NCBI GenBank assembly: GCA_002479255.1
Contig: DLMJ01000021.1
Location: 70,088 to 134,087, forward strand
Direction of reading: 5' to 3'
DNA: 64,000 bases
DNA from: Candidatus Binatus soli
Lineage (GTDB): Bacteria > Desulfobacterota > Binatia > Binatales > Binataceae
This document shows positions 30,927 through 38,829 of the stretch, piece by piece (position 1 is the stretch's first letter; every line of letters starts with the position of its first letter). The translations under genes and the position numbers were made by a program. The notes below the pieces were generated by a model. That model saw only the letters and a program-made list of their open reading frames with translations, made no database searches and was not told the origin of the DNA.

Positions 30927-31417
30927 TGTGGCGCTCCTCTGCGTTTGGCGACCAGGTTCGTCCGCTCGTAGCTGATGACGAGTTCATCGCGCTGATTGCG
31001 GGCTTCGGTACGCCACGTGACGATTCCGAAGTTGCCGCGGCTTGCGGATTCGCGCGTGGAGATGACGGTGCTGCGCGCGGTCAGCGTATCGCCCGGATAG
31101 ACCGGGCGGTGAAATTCCAACCCGTTGATGCCGAGAAACGGTCCGCCCGCTTCGCTCAAATCCTCGACCGAAATGCCGACCACCGTGCACGCGACCAGCA
31201 TCGGATTAACCACCACGTCGGGATGACCGTGCGCGCGGGCATACTCGGCGTTGAAGTACAGCGGGCAATGCGCGAGCGTCGCGGTGGTGAAAATCGAATT
31301 GTCGCCGGCGTTTATCGTGCGCCCCCAATGATGCTCGAAAACCTGGCCTTGGTGGAATTCTTCGAACGAATGGCCTTTCGGCACGAGTTTGAACTGACTG
31401 AAATCGGGATCTGCCAT
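30923..31417 (-). CDS. MaoC-like hotdog-fold dehydratase (second of two), first gene of operon
   Basis: A 164-residue single hotdog domain: KGHSFEEFHQGQVFEHHWGR, TINAGDNSIFTTATLAHCPL (the catalytic-type GDNxxFTxxTLxxxP region), YFNAEYARAHGHPDVVVNPM, GINGLEFHRPVYPGDTLTAR and VISYERTNLVAKRR. The conserved Asp and His of MaoC/itaconyl-CoA hydratase-type enzymes are visible. Start ATG 31417 is chosen because AGGAG lies 8 bases upstream. It leads the minus operon of hydratase, dehydrogenase, hydratase, CoA transferase and lyase. Confidence 0.87.
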   Translation of the reverse strand: MADPDFSQFKLVPKGHSFEEFHQGQVFEHHWGRTINAGDNSIFTTATLAHCPLYFNAEYARAHGHPDVVVNPMLVACTVVGISVEDLSEAGGPFLGINGLEFHRPVYPGDTLTARSTVISTRESASRGNFGIVTWRTEARNQRDELVISYERTNLVAKRRGAPQ

Positions 31418-31607
31418 GGACCATGCTCCTAGCAAAACTCTCGTCGCGCGGCGAACTCCGACAACGGGTTTCTAATCGCTATGCGACGCCGTTAATTTGC
31501 GACTATTGCACGGACCCGCGGCTTTCAGGAAATGGCCCTATCGACAGCTTCAGCGCGATTCCAGCCGCCGGCATTCTTCGCGAACTGAATCCGCGAAAAT
31601 TGTGAGC

Positions 31608-32570
31608 CTAAGGGATCAGAAGAACCCTGCCCACTGCCTGCCGGCTCTCGATGTAAGCGTGGGCTGCCGCGGCCTCCGATAGAGGGAAGGTTCGATCGAT
31701 CACGACCTTGAATTCGCCTCTGGCGATCTCGTCGATCAGGCGCTGGATCATATTGTGCACGCGCTCGGTGCCAATTTCGGCACCCAGAAAAACTCCCGTC
31801 AAAGAGCGGTTGCCTGCCATCAGCGGGGAGACGTCCACCGTCATCGGTTCGCGTCCCGCCGCGCCGACCATCGAGACGCGGCCGCGATAGGCAAGCGATA
31901 GAAGGCTGCCCTGCAAGGTCGCGCCGCCGACCGGGTCAACAACGAGATCGACGCCCCTCTGATTGGTAATTTTCATGACCGACTTTACGACGTCATCGGT
32001 CCGGTAGTTGATCCCATGATCGAGGCCGAGCGGCTTCAGCCGTTCCAGCCGCTCATCGCTCGATGCTGTCGCGAGCACTGTCGCGCCTGCCCGCTTGGCG
32101 AGCTGAATTGCGGCAACGCCGACACCGCTCGCGCCCGCCTGCACCAGAACCGTTTCTCCCGCCTTGAGCCGGCCGTACTCAAACAGGCAATCGTCGGCGG
32201 TGCCGAACGGCACGGGGATCGCTGCCGCAAGCTTGACGTCGAATCCTTTTGGGACCGGCCATGCGTTGCGGGCCGGCACCGCTCGCAGCGCGGCGTGAGA
32301 GCCGAAGTTGTAAACGGTAGTTACCTTCTGGCCGACCCGCAGGTTGGTCACCTGCGAACCAACCTCGACAATCTCGCCAGCGGCCTGGTAGCCAACCACA
32401 TGCGGCTTGGTGAGCAGTGCTCCATGCCAACGATTGAGCGTGTCGCCGCCCTCGATGCTCACCGCCTCGACGCGGATCACAACGCCTTTCGGATGGCATA
32501 CGGGATCGGGAACATCCTCGTACTTGAGAACCTCCGGACCACCGTTTTGATAATAGACAGCAGCCTTCAT
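31608..32570 (-). CDS. Zinc-free NADPH:quinone oxidoreductase-like MDR protein
   Basis: A 320-residue medium-chain reductase: MKAAVYYQNGGPEVLKYEDV, VVGYQAAGEIVEVGSQVTNL, a Rossmann segment (VLVQAGASGVGVAAIQLAKR) and YIESRQAVGRVLLIP at the end. The structural and catalytic zinc ligands of alcohol dehydrogenases are absent, which places it with quinone reductase or enoyl reductase types. It lies 190 bases after the first MaoC gene start and is read toward the same side, as its own unit. Substrate unknown. Confidence 0.9.
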   Translation of the reverse strand: MKAAVYYQNGGPEVLKYEDVPDPVCHPKGVVIRVEAVSIEGGDTLNRWHGALLTKPHVVGYQAAGEIVEVGSQVTNLRVGQKVTTVYNFGSHAALRAVPARNAWPVPKGFDVKLAAAIPVPFGTADDCLFEYGRLKAGETVLVQAGASGVGVAAIQLAKRAGATVLATASSDERLERLKPLGLDHGINYRTDDVVKSVMKITNQRGVDLVVDPVGGATLQGSLLSLAYRGRVSMVGAAGREPMTVDVSPLMAGNRSLTGVFLGAEIGTERVHNMIQRLIDEIARGEFKVVIDRTFPLSEAAAAHAYIESRQAVGRVLLIP

Positions 32571-32701
32571 CGCGCATCTCCTCCAATCAGTTTGCCGTCA
32601 GCGGCATCAGCCTCGCTGATGATCTAGTACGAATTCGCACAATTGTCGCGCGTCGATAAGAGTGCGGCGGCGGGCGTTCCTCCGCTATAATCCATCCCAA
32701 G

Positions 32702-33529
32702 ATGACAACCCCGATTCGAGTCCATCTTATCACGGGAGGATTTCCTCCTGGTTCCTTCGCCGGCCATGACATGGATTTCGTGCGGCTGCGCATCCTGGGC
32801 CTTCTGCAACAGAACTCGCAGGTGCTTACGACCAGCGGCAATGATTTCGCCGATATCGCGAAATGGTTGCCCGGCAGCCGGTTGATGATCACCTATGTCG
32901 CCGGGCCGTATCCCAGTGACGAACAGAATTATTTCATTCGCAACTGGCTCGAAGCGGGAGGCCGATGGCTCGCGCTTCACGGCACCAGCGGCGGAAAGGC
33001 TGCGCCAGTGGGCGGGAAGCGTTACGTCCGAAAAATGGTGAAGGGCAGTTATCACGACACGCTTGGCTGCTTTTTTCTCAATCATCCCCCGGTGCGCAAG
33101 TTTCGCGTCGACGTAGCCGATCGCGAGCATGCCCTTACTCAGGGCCTGCCGGCATCCTTCGATGTCATGGACGAACTCTATCTCATTGAGCTTCAGGACC
33201 CCGCCAACAGCCATGTGCTGCTCACGACTCTGCTCGAAAAAGACCCATCGCCGCCCGGATTCGGTTTCGTCTACGACCACGATACTTCGCTGATGCCCGA
33301 CGGCAAAACCCGCGTGCTCGGATACACGCGCGAGACCGGGATGGGGGGAGTGACCTACATCGCGCTCGGCCACTGTCACTCGCCGATAAGCAACGTTCAG
33401 CCGTTTGTCGATTCGAGCGTCGAGCCTTCAGGAACTACTCCAATGGTTTTCCGCGGCTCGTGGGAGACCCCGGAATACCAGACGCTGATTCGTAACGCTC
33501 TGCACTGGGGCATTGGGGCCAATTCCTAG
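32702..33529 (+). CDS. ThuA-like domain protein
   Basis: A 275-residue protein of the ThuA (trehalose utilisation/glutamine-amidotransferase-like) fold: VHLITGGFPPGSFAGHDMDF, FIRNWLEAGGRWLALHGTSG (nucleophile-elbow-like turn), KGSYHDTLGCFFLNHPPVRK, YTRETGMGGVTYIALGHCHS and ETPEYQTLIRNALHWGI. Related domains act on sugars or bind carbohydrates; the typical class I amidotransferase Cys is not seen. It stands alone with the divergent quinone reductase upstream. Function beyond the fold is not known. Confidence 0.82.
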   Translation: MTTPIRVHLITGGFPPGSFAGHDMDFVRLRILGLLQQNSQVLTTSGNDFADIAKWLPGSRLMITYVAGPYPSDEQNYFIRNWLEAGGRWLALHGTSGGKAAPVGGKRYVRKMVKGSYHDTLGCFFLNHPPVRKFRVDVADREHALTQGLPASFDVMDELYLIELQDPANSHVLLTTLLEKDPSPPGFGFVYDHDTSLMPDGKTRVLGYTRETGMGGVTYIALGHCHSPISNVQPFVDSSVEPSGTTPMVFRGSWETPEYQTLIRNALHWGIGANS

Positions 33530-33571
33530 CGCGCGCGTTCGATCGAGCGCGACGACCCTTCGCGGCTAAGA

Positions 33572-33625
33572 CAGGTTCCGCATCAATAAAGTGATTCCCC
33601 CTTCCCTACTGCGCGCGTGCGCGCG
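33572..33625 (+). repeat. Partial copy of the accessory-zone intergenic repeat
   Basis: AGGTTCCGCATCAATAAAGT and the following CCC-CTTCCCTACTGCGCG stretch repeat, with few changes, the sequence at 34681-34742. It sits in the gap between two genes, at the stop side of the methyltransferase gene, and has an alternating GCGC run that can fold. Confidence 0.6.
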
Positions 33626-33630
33626 CTGGG

Positions 33631-34452
33631 TCATTTCACTCCAATTCTGAGCCGGTAGCTCCAGAACCACGGCACGACAGCGTCGCCGAGCGCGTGGCGC
33701 GCCGCCTCACGCAACGCGGTGATCCCGATCTCATCCTCGCCGATGCCGTGCTTGAGCAGCGTAGCGATCTCGCCTTGGCTGAGCGCGAGCCCGACCAGCC
33801 GCTCCGCGCCTCCGCTCTCGACGTGATGAAGCACGACCTCCTTCACGTAACGGAACCGCCCGCTCTGCCTGATCCTTTCCAGATGCCCGCCCTTGTTCCA
33901 CTGATGGACCTCGGGCGCGAGGCGTCGCGAGCGCTCGAGCGCCTCCGCCTTTGCTCGGCATGCGTTGTAGGCCTGTTCGGCTTCAGCGTTGAGCGTCGGC
34001 GGCCAGTCGCAGTCGTAAGCGGCAAACACCCCGTTGTCGCGCAAAATGCGCGCAACCTCGGCGAATGTGGCGTTCGGCTCCATCCAGTGCAGCGACTGCG
34101 AACAAGTCACGATGTCGGCGTATCGGTCGGGAAGGCCGGTCGCGGTCGAGAGCCCCTCGATGAACCTGACCGTGCCCGCACCGGAGTCGGCCACGCGGCG
34201 CTCATCAGCCTGCGCGCGCATGTCGGCATTGGGCTCGACCCCGACGGCCTCGGATGCGCATCGCGTCCAGATGAGGGTCGAAAGCCCGCTGCCGCTGCCG
34301 AGATCGACGACCACGGGCCGCGGCTTTGCGGCTAGCTGCGTCAGGAGATCTACGATGACTTCGGGCGGTCTCGGCCGGTACCTGTCGTAGAGTTCGGCGA
34401 AACCCGAGAAGCGATCGGTATTGGCGGCAACGTGGGCGCGATCGGCGCTCAT
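33631..34452 (-). CDS. Class I SAM-dependent methyltransferase
   Basis: About 273 residues: FSGFAELYDRYRPRPPEVIV, then motif I VVVDLGSGSGLSTLIWT, GVEPNADMRAQADERR (acidic loop), TCSQSLHWMEPNATFAEVAR (the SLHW motif of the UbiE/TAM-like type) and LRDNGVFAAYDCDWPP. It transfers methyl from SAM, probably to a small molecule. Start 34452 is used; an alternative at 34476 would add 8 residues. Two intergenic repeats flank the gene. Substrate unknown. Confidence 0.87.
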   Translation of the reverse strand: MSADRAHVAANTDRFSGFAELYDRYRPRPPEVIVDLLTQLAAKPRPVVVDLGSGSGLSTLIWTRCASEAVGVEPNADMRAQADERRVADSGAGTVRFIEGLSTATGLPDRYADIVTCSQSLHWMEPNATFAEVARILRDNGVFAAYDCDWPPTLNAEAEQAYNACRAKAEALERSRRLAPEVHQWNKGGHLERIRQSGRFRYVKEVVLHHVESGGAERLVGLALSQGEIATLLKHGIGEDEIGITALREAARHALGDAVVPWFWSYRLRIGVK

Positions 34453-34594
34453 GAAGTGAACCCCCGCATGCGCCAAGTCTAGTTGCGCCGCGTTATCGAG
34501 GCGAGCGATCCGCCGTTGGCACGGCTGGCCAGTATCAAGAAAGGGAAACCCGGCGCGCTGTAATCGGACTTTTCACTCTCCCCTAACCCCTTTT

Positions 34595-34702
34595 AACAGG
34601 CCGTCAGGCCGCATCTTCTCTTTTCTCTTATCACTGGGTGCAGGGGTCACCCCTGCCCAAGGAGGTGCGGAACCCACGGTGGGTTCCGCATACAATTAAG
34701 TG
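34595..34702 (+). repeat. Intergenic repeat, direct-orientation copy beside M28 gene
   Basis: The block begins AACAGGCCGTCAGGCCGCAT, then GGGTGCAGGGGTCACCCCTG (palindromic core), then GGAACCCACGGTGGGTTCC (palindrome) and CATACAATTAAGTG. Upstream at about 34513 is CCGTTGGCACGGCTGGCCAG, also found at 38728. The same block appears inverted at 36183-36288 and in part at 38669-38829. It is non-coding and rich in hairpins, as in a REP or MITE-like element. Confidence 0.8.
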
Positions 34703-34744
34703 ATTTCCCCCCTTCCCCACTGCACGCGCGCCGCGCGCGTGCGG

Positions 34745-36139
34745 TCACCCCTGCCCCTGCCAACGGCCCGCACTCACCCCGTGAGTTGACGCAATGATGC
34801 GGATAGCGGCACGGGTGACGGGCGCCAAGCTCGGGCGATGAATCTTGTCGAGCGTGTCGATCGCGTCGAAGAGGTAGAAGGGCGCCGTCAGGAAGTTGAC
34901 CAGCGGCACGCCGGCAAGATGAAAGGGGCCGCCGTCGGTGGTCGGTGATGGGCCGAAGACTTCGGGCGGCAGGATCAGCGACCGCTCGAGCTGCTCGGCG
35001 ACGATCGCCTCGCGCACGATAGCCTCGAGCGATGCGAGCCTGCTCGTGAACCACCAGCGCGGCTCCGGATGTCCGGAAGCTGCCAGGCCACCGTCACGCT
35101 CGACCATCTCGATGGCGGCGTGCTCGAGATGGACTTCGAGCACCACGCGAGCCAGTTCCGTCCTGTGCCGGTCGATGAACGCGTGTACTCCGGCCCCGCC
35201 GGCCATGTGCCCCGCGTTGAGGAGAAAGACCAGGCGATGCGGGCGCTCGGCCGGCGCGATGCGCGACCAGTAGCTGGCCTGCGCCAGGACCATCGATACG
35301 CCTGACGCGTCCTCGACGGCGGACGCCCACGGGCCGTCGTGATGGGAGCCGACGATGACGCTGTCGTCGTCGGCGCCCGGGATTTCGCCAACGACGTTAT
35401 AGCTGGTGATGTCGTGGCGGATCGCGCGGCTGATCAGCGTGACCTGCACGCGACCCGCGTCGCACAGCTGCCGCAGTCGCGCGCCGTCGCTGCCGCTGAT
35501 CCAGACTCCGGGGATCGCGCGGGCTACGCCATCGTAGGGGACGTAGTACCGGTTCGAGTCGCCGGGGTAATCGCTCAGCACCCCTACGAATCCCACCGCC
35601 CCTGCCGCGATCGATGCGTCCATAACTGCCATCAACTGATGGCTGAACGGCAGCACCTGGGTTGCCCCGGCAAGAGTGCCAGCCGGATCGTATCGGCGCC
35701 AACTGGTATCGGCTTCGCGTGTCACGGCGCCTGCGAGCATCAGGGGAAGATCCGCCGGAGCACGCATCAGCGGCACATCGACCAGAGCGAGCGCGCCACG
35801 GACGGCGCCGGGCGTTTCGTCACGCCACTGGACGAGCGGTGCATCGAGACCGTCACCGTCGGTCGCCGCCGAATGCGGCAGGGAGAAACATGGGATGCGC
35901 GACTCGCGGCCATCCGCACGCACGATAATCGCCGACTCGAGCGGCTCCCAGTAAGGCAGCGTCACGGGCTCGAGCCGGACCTGCTCCAGTCCGAATTGGA
36001 GGAATTTTTCGCGGCAGAAATTCTCGGTCCATCGATCGGCCGCATACCCGGGCCGCCGCACGCCGCGGGCAAAGACGGTCTCGATCCAATCGAAGATGGT
36101 GCGCTCGTCCGGGACGAACGCCTCTTGCAGAGTACTCAT
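34745..36139 (-). CDS. M28-fold peptidase-like protein with PA-type insert, degenerate active site
   Basis: A 464-residue protein. An N-terminal region is followed by a PA-like domain (about 130-240, VDVPLMRAPADLPLM to IPGVWISGSDGARLRQ). The M28 fold then begins at YNVVGEIPGADDDSVIVGSH, HHDGPWASAVEDASGVSMVL and VFLLNAGHMAGGAGVHAF. First-zinc ligands (HHD, then VEDASG) are present. The Glu-Glu pair usual after the third strand is replaced (GHMAGG), and the SDH and YHT motifs near the C-terminus read TDGGPFH and FYLFDAIDTLDK. It may be a binding protein or a changed hydrolase. The gene lies between inverted repeat copies. Confidence 0.8.
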   Translation of the reverse strand: MSTLQEAFVPDERTIFDWIETVFARGVRRPGYAADRWTENFCREKFLQFGLEQVRLEPVTLPYWEPLESAIIVRADGRESRIPCFSLPHSAATDGDGLDAPLVQWRDETPGAVRGALALVDVPLMRAPADLPLMLAGAVTREADTSWRRYDPAGTLAGATQVLPFSHQLMAVMDASIAAGAVGFVGVLSDYPGDSNRYYVPYDGVARAIPGVWISGSDGARLRQLCDAGRVQVTLISRAIRHDITSYNVVGEIPGADDDSVIVGSHHDGPWASAVEDASGVSMVLAQASYWSRIAPAERPHRLVFLLNAGHMAGGAGVHAFIDRHRTELARVVLEVHLEHAAIEMVERDGGLAASGHPEPRWWFTSRLASLEAIVREAIVAEQLERSLILPPEVFGPSPTTDGGPFHLAGVPLVNFLTAPFYLFDAIDTLDKIHRPSLAPVTRAAIRIIASTHGVSAGRWQGQG

Positions 36140-36182
36140 TGCACTGACTCTCCCAGACGCGCGCAGAATAGCAAAAGTGAGA

Positions 36183-36288
36183 ACTTAATTGTATGCGAAA
36201 CCCACCGTGGGTTTCGCGCATCCTTGGGCAGGGGTAACCCCTGCACTCAATATTAAAACAAAGATGCGGCCTGACGGCCTGTTAGAAC
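36183..36288 (-). repeat. Intergenic repeat, inverted copy on the other side of M28 gene
   Basis: Read on the minus strand it is GTTCTAACAGGCCGTCAGGC, then CGCATCTTT, TGCAGGGGTTACCCCTGCC, AAACCCACGGTGGGTTTCGC and ATACAATTAAG, the same order as the copy at 34595-34702. The two copies face each other across the M28-like gene. Confidence 0.8.
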
Positions 36289-36320
36289 TTTTTCAGGGGG
36301 AAACTGATGTGCTCTGCTGT

Positions 36321-36363
36321 TGTGTCATTCTAGAGCGAAAGCTGCTGTAGCGAAGAATCCCGG
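36321..36363 (+). repeat. Dispersed TCATTC-type repeat, single end
   Basis: TGTGTCATTCTAGAGCGAAA and then GCTGCTGTAGCGAAGAATCC CGG match the ends at 21452 and 38389. In 36289-36589 no convincing gene is seen; longer frames there lack start context and family matches. Confidence 0.6.
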
Positions 36364-36589
36364 CTCTTGCCTCGCCCGTTATTTCACGGGACGTGCCACG
36401 AGCACACGGCGGCCGAGCGCAGCGGGACAAGGTGAGGGTGAATGGCGAAGCGGTCCGCATCAGTGCCGCAGGCAACGGCCCAATCTGCGCCTTGCAATGC
36501 CGTGAGCAAAGACGAGAATACAAATCGTGGAGTGGTGGCCGCCAACAAAGATTCTTCCGATCCTCAGGTACAGGGGCACCTAAGAGGCG

Positions 36590-36691
36590 ATGGGATCAGC
36601 AAACTTCGCGCAACCGACCTTCATCGACCTGTTCTGCGGAATCGGCGGGACGCGGCTGGCGTTCGAAAGCGCAGGGTGTCGGTGCGTGTGA
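36590..36691 (+). pseudogene. C5-cytosine DNA methyltransferase N-terminal stub
   Basis: An ATG at 36590 opens 33 codons: MGSANFAQPTFIDLFCGIGG followed by TRLAFESAGCRCV and a stop. FIDLFCGIGGTRLAFE is motif I (SAM-binding) of Dcm-type DNA methyltransferases and starts at the usual distance from the N-terminus. The rest of the enzyme (PCQ, ENV, target recognition) is missing. It is the decayed start of a restriction-modification methylase. Confidence 0.8.
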
Positions 36692-36704
36692 GGCTTTGTC
36701 CGCT

Positions 36705-36836
36705 ATGGCTCTAGAAATCTATTACGAAGATGAAAATGGCGAGCATTGGGTGTGGCCCTGCAAATCGTTGGCCGAAGCCAAAGAGTTCGTGAAGCAGCTT
36801 AAACAATTCGGCTGCGTGCCAGTTCACGTCGGATAA
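36705..36836 (+). CDS. Small acidic hypothetical protein
   Basis: A 43-residue frame: MALEIYYEDENGEHWVWPCK then SLAEAKEFVKQLKQFGCVPV HVG, with a beta-hairpin and helix pattern. No ribosome binding site is clear. It lies between a methyltransferase stub and a restriction-type nuclease gene. No family recognised; moderate doubt. Confidence 0.4.
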   Translation: MALEIYYEDENGEHWVWPCKSLAEAKEFVKQLKQFGCVPVHVG

Positions 36837-36874
36837 CGCGCCAAGAGTGTCTTGAAGATCATGACGGGAGAGAA

Positions 36875-37735
36875 ATGGCTTCCAAAGCAAAGTTTGGGAC
36901 GCATTGGCAGAGCGATGAACTCGATGCGATTGTCGCCGACTATTTCGCCATGCTGGCGGCCAACCTTTCTGGACAGCGGTACGTCAAATCCAGCCACAGC
37001 AAGGGCCTCATGGCTCGGATAGGCCGGACGCACCATTCCATCGAATTTAAGTACCAGAACATTTCGGCGGTGTTGGATGAGTTGGGCCTGCCGTGGATTC
37101 CCGGCTACAGACCCAAGAGGAACTACCAAAGCGCGATCTTCGATGCGATTGACCGTTACCTCACGAAGCACTCCGATGTTCTCGAATCTGTCCCAATTTC
37201 ACCGACACCGCCGGCATTGCCAACTGAAATCTTTGTCGCGCCGCCACCGCTCGTATCAGTTCCTGAGCGGATTCCAGAGGGTTTAAAGCGCCTTGTCCGG
37301 AAATTTGATCCGGTCGCGCGCGATCATCGCAATCGTTCTCTTGGCAAGGCCGGCGAAGAGTTTGTCTACAATCTTGAGCGCCGACGACTCGCTGCAGTTG
37401 GCCGCTCAGACCTAAGCCAGAGGGTGCGATGGGTCGCCGCGGAAGAAGGCGATGGCGCAGGCTATGATGTCCTTTCGTTCAATACGACCGGAGGAGAGCG
37501 ATTGCTGGAGGTGAAAACCACCAACGGATCCGCGCGCACCCCTTTCTTCCTGACCCGCAATGAGTGTGACGTCGCAAAGGAGCGCCCTGAGGACTGGTGC
37601 ATCTATCGGGTCCACTTGTTCGCGAGGGAACCGCGTATTTTTACGATTTCGCCGCCGCTGGAACTCAAACTGGATCTCCATGCGGAGTTGTGGCGCGCCT
37701 CGTTTTACAGCCGTGCAGAGGAGAAGCGACAATGA
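36875..37735 (+). CDS. DUF3883-domain restriction-type nuclease protein
   Basis: A 286-residue protein. The N-terminal about 110 residues are helical (GTHWQSDELDAIVADYFAML, MARIGRTHHSIEFKYQNISA). The C-terminal domain (about 150-270) is DUF3883-like: LGKAGEEFVYNLERRRLAAV, then GAGYDVLSFNTTGGERLLEV and EVKTTNG, the PD-(D/E)xK core with Glu of AGEE, Asp of GYD and the ExK of EVK. Such proteins occur as restriction endonucleases or defence helicase partners. It follows a methyltransferase stub and precedes a Vsr stub, so it is likely the nuclease of a broken restriction-modification locus. It overlaps the next gene by 4 bases. Confidence 0.82.
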   Translation: MASKAKFGTHWQSDELDAIVADYFAMLAANLSGQRYVKSSHSKGLMARIGRTHHSIEFKYQNISAVLDELGLPWIPGYRPKRNYQSAIFDAIDRYLTKHSDVLESVPISPTPPALPTEIFVAPPPLVSVPERIPEGLKRLVRKFDPVARDHRNRSLGKAGEEFVYNLERRRLAAVGRSDLSQRVRWVAAEEGDGAGYDVLSFNTTGGERLLEVKTTNGSARTPFFLTRNECDVAKERPEDWCIYRVHLFAREPRIFTISPPLELKLDLHAELWRASFYSRAEEKRQ

Positions 37736-38007
37736 GAGAGAAGCAAGCGGGTGACTTCAAATCGGCTGCCGAGGTGGCGCAGCACGTCGAAACACTGGTT
37801 GAAGGCTGGGCTTCGGTAATCCGCTGCAAAGCCGAAAGCTTTGGCGGCACTCCGTGCGGCCGGATCGTAATGGTGGTGTTCCGCGATTTCTACCAGCCGT
37901 TAATCGGCGATGAGATAGAGGAGTGGGATTCATCGCGGGCGCTGGTGTGCGAAAACTGTGCAACCCGCCTCGGAATGCTGGACCACGGATCCAAGAGGCG
38001 CGCATAG
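37732..38007 (+). CDS. Hypothetical protein coupled to the DUF3883 nuclease
   Basis: A 91-residue protein starting at ATG 37732, which overlaps the nuclease stop (ATGA) after GAGGAG. It has a helical start (FKSAAEVAQHVETLVEGWAS), beta strands (GRIVMVVFRDFYQPLIGDEI) and a CENC motif near the end (ALVCENCATRLGMLDHG), perhaps half of a zinc ribbon. Coupling suggests a partner of the nuclease, such as a controller or specificity subunit. No family recognised. Confidence 0.6.
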   Translation: MREKQAGDFKSAAEVAQHVETLVEGWASVIRCKAESFGGTPCGRIVMVVFRDFYQPLIGDEIEEWDSSRALVCENCATRLGMLDHGSKRRA

Positions 38008-38070
38008 CTGGCGTACTCCATCAGATGGGTACCATACCATCCGGGGTTTCAAGCGCGCGTCTTCCACTTT

Positions 38071-38200
38071 GTCATTCCGAGCGTAGCGAGAAGTCCCGGA
38101 TTTTTCCGCTGCGTTTCTGAGCGCTGCCGTACCTTCTTACCCTTTCCGAGCCAAATCCGCGCCCGGGATTTCTCGCGCTGAGGATGGCGCTCGAAATGAC
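38071..38200 (+). repeat. Dispersed TCATTC-type element with inverted ends
   Basis: The left end GTCATTCCGAGCGTAGCGAG AAGTCCCGG and the right end, on the minus strand GTCATTTCGAGCGCCATCCT CAGCGCGAGAAATCCCGG, are inverted repeats of each other around about 60 bases. It is a short non-autonomous element of MITE or REPIN type. Its right end supplies the ATG frame in front of the Vsr-like stub. Confidence 0.7.
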
Positions 38201-38366
38201 AAAAGAGGAAGCTTCGCTCGAACTCAAGCTTCAAGCCAACCGCAGGCGCGATCGTACCGTTAACCGGCTGCTTGCTCGCGACGGCTGGGCGGTGGTCAGA
38301 ATCTGGGAGCACGAGTTGAGGAAGCCAGCGCTGGTTGTAAAAAGGTTGCTGAAGGGTCTGGCTTAG
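38184..38366 (+). pseudogene. Vsr-type endonuclease C-terminal stub
   Basis: The frame ends KLQANRRRDRTVNRLLARDG WAVVRIWEHELRKP, matching the C-terminal third of very-short-patch-repair endonucleases (consensus NxxRDxxVNxxLxxxGWxVLRIWEHEL). The N-terminal half with the zinc site and metal Asp is absent; instead the frame opens inside a dispersed repeat. Vsr genes usually accompany C5-cytosine methylases, fitting the stub at 36590. Confidence 0.75.
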
Positions 38367-38388
38367 CAGCAAAGCGCGGTCCATACCA

Positions 38389-38459
38389 TCATTCTGAGCG
38401 AAAGCTGCTGCGCGCGAATGTTCGCGGATCCGGGGTCCCTCGGCTTCGCTCGGGATGAC
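38389..38459 (+). repeat. Dispersed TCATTC-type element, compact copy
   Basis: The left end TCATTCTGAGCGAAAGCTGC and the right end CTTCGCTCGGGATGAC are inverted relative to each other. It lies just past the Vsr stub. A further right end (TTCGCTGCGCTCAGGATGAC) is at about 38640-38660. 38460-38668 shows no gene. Confidence 0.6.
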
Positions 38460-38668
38460 GGAATCGGAAAGCGCGATTCGTCTTTCGTTCTCCTGAACTA
38501 AAAACGTTTCACGTGAAACATTCGTCTCTGGATCCTAGGAAATAACCCCTGTTTCGCAAAATGCGCCGTAATTGCAACGCCATCGGACGCGCGTCGGCCT
38601 CGTCCCGCGTGAGGCGAGGCCAGGAAGGAACCGGGTTCCTTCGCTGCGCTCAGGATGACACAAAAAAA

Positions 38669-38829
38669 GTTCTAACAGGCCGTCAGGCCGCATCTTTTCT
38701 TAGCATCGGGTGCAGGGGTCACCCCTGGCCGTTGGCACGGCTGCCAGTATTAAGAGACCGCGCCCGCGGCAGTGGCCGCGCGCGACAACGGAGCGCGGCC
38801 TTAACATTGGGTGCAGGGGTCACCCCTGC
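38669..38829 (+). repeat. Intergenic repeat, two partial copies side by side
   Basis: 38669-38728 repeats GTTCTAACAGGCCGTCAGGC with CGGGTGCAGGGGTCACCCCT. 38728-38757 repeats CCGTTGGCACGGCTGCCAGT. 38801-38829 again has GGGTGCAGGGGTCACCCCTG. The tract ends at the stop codon of the next gene. It is the same family as at 34595 and 36183. Confidence 0.7.
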
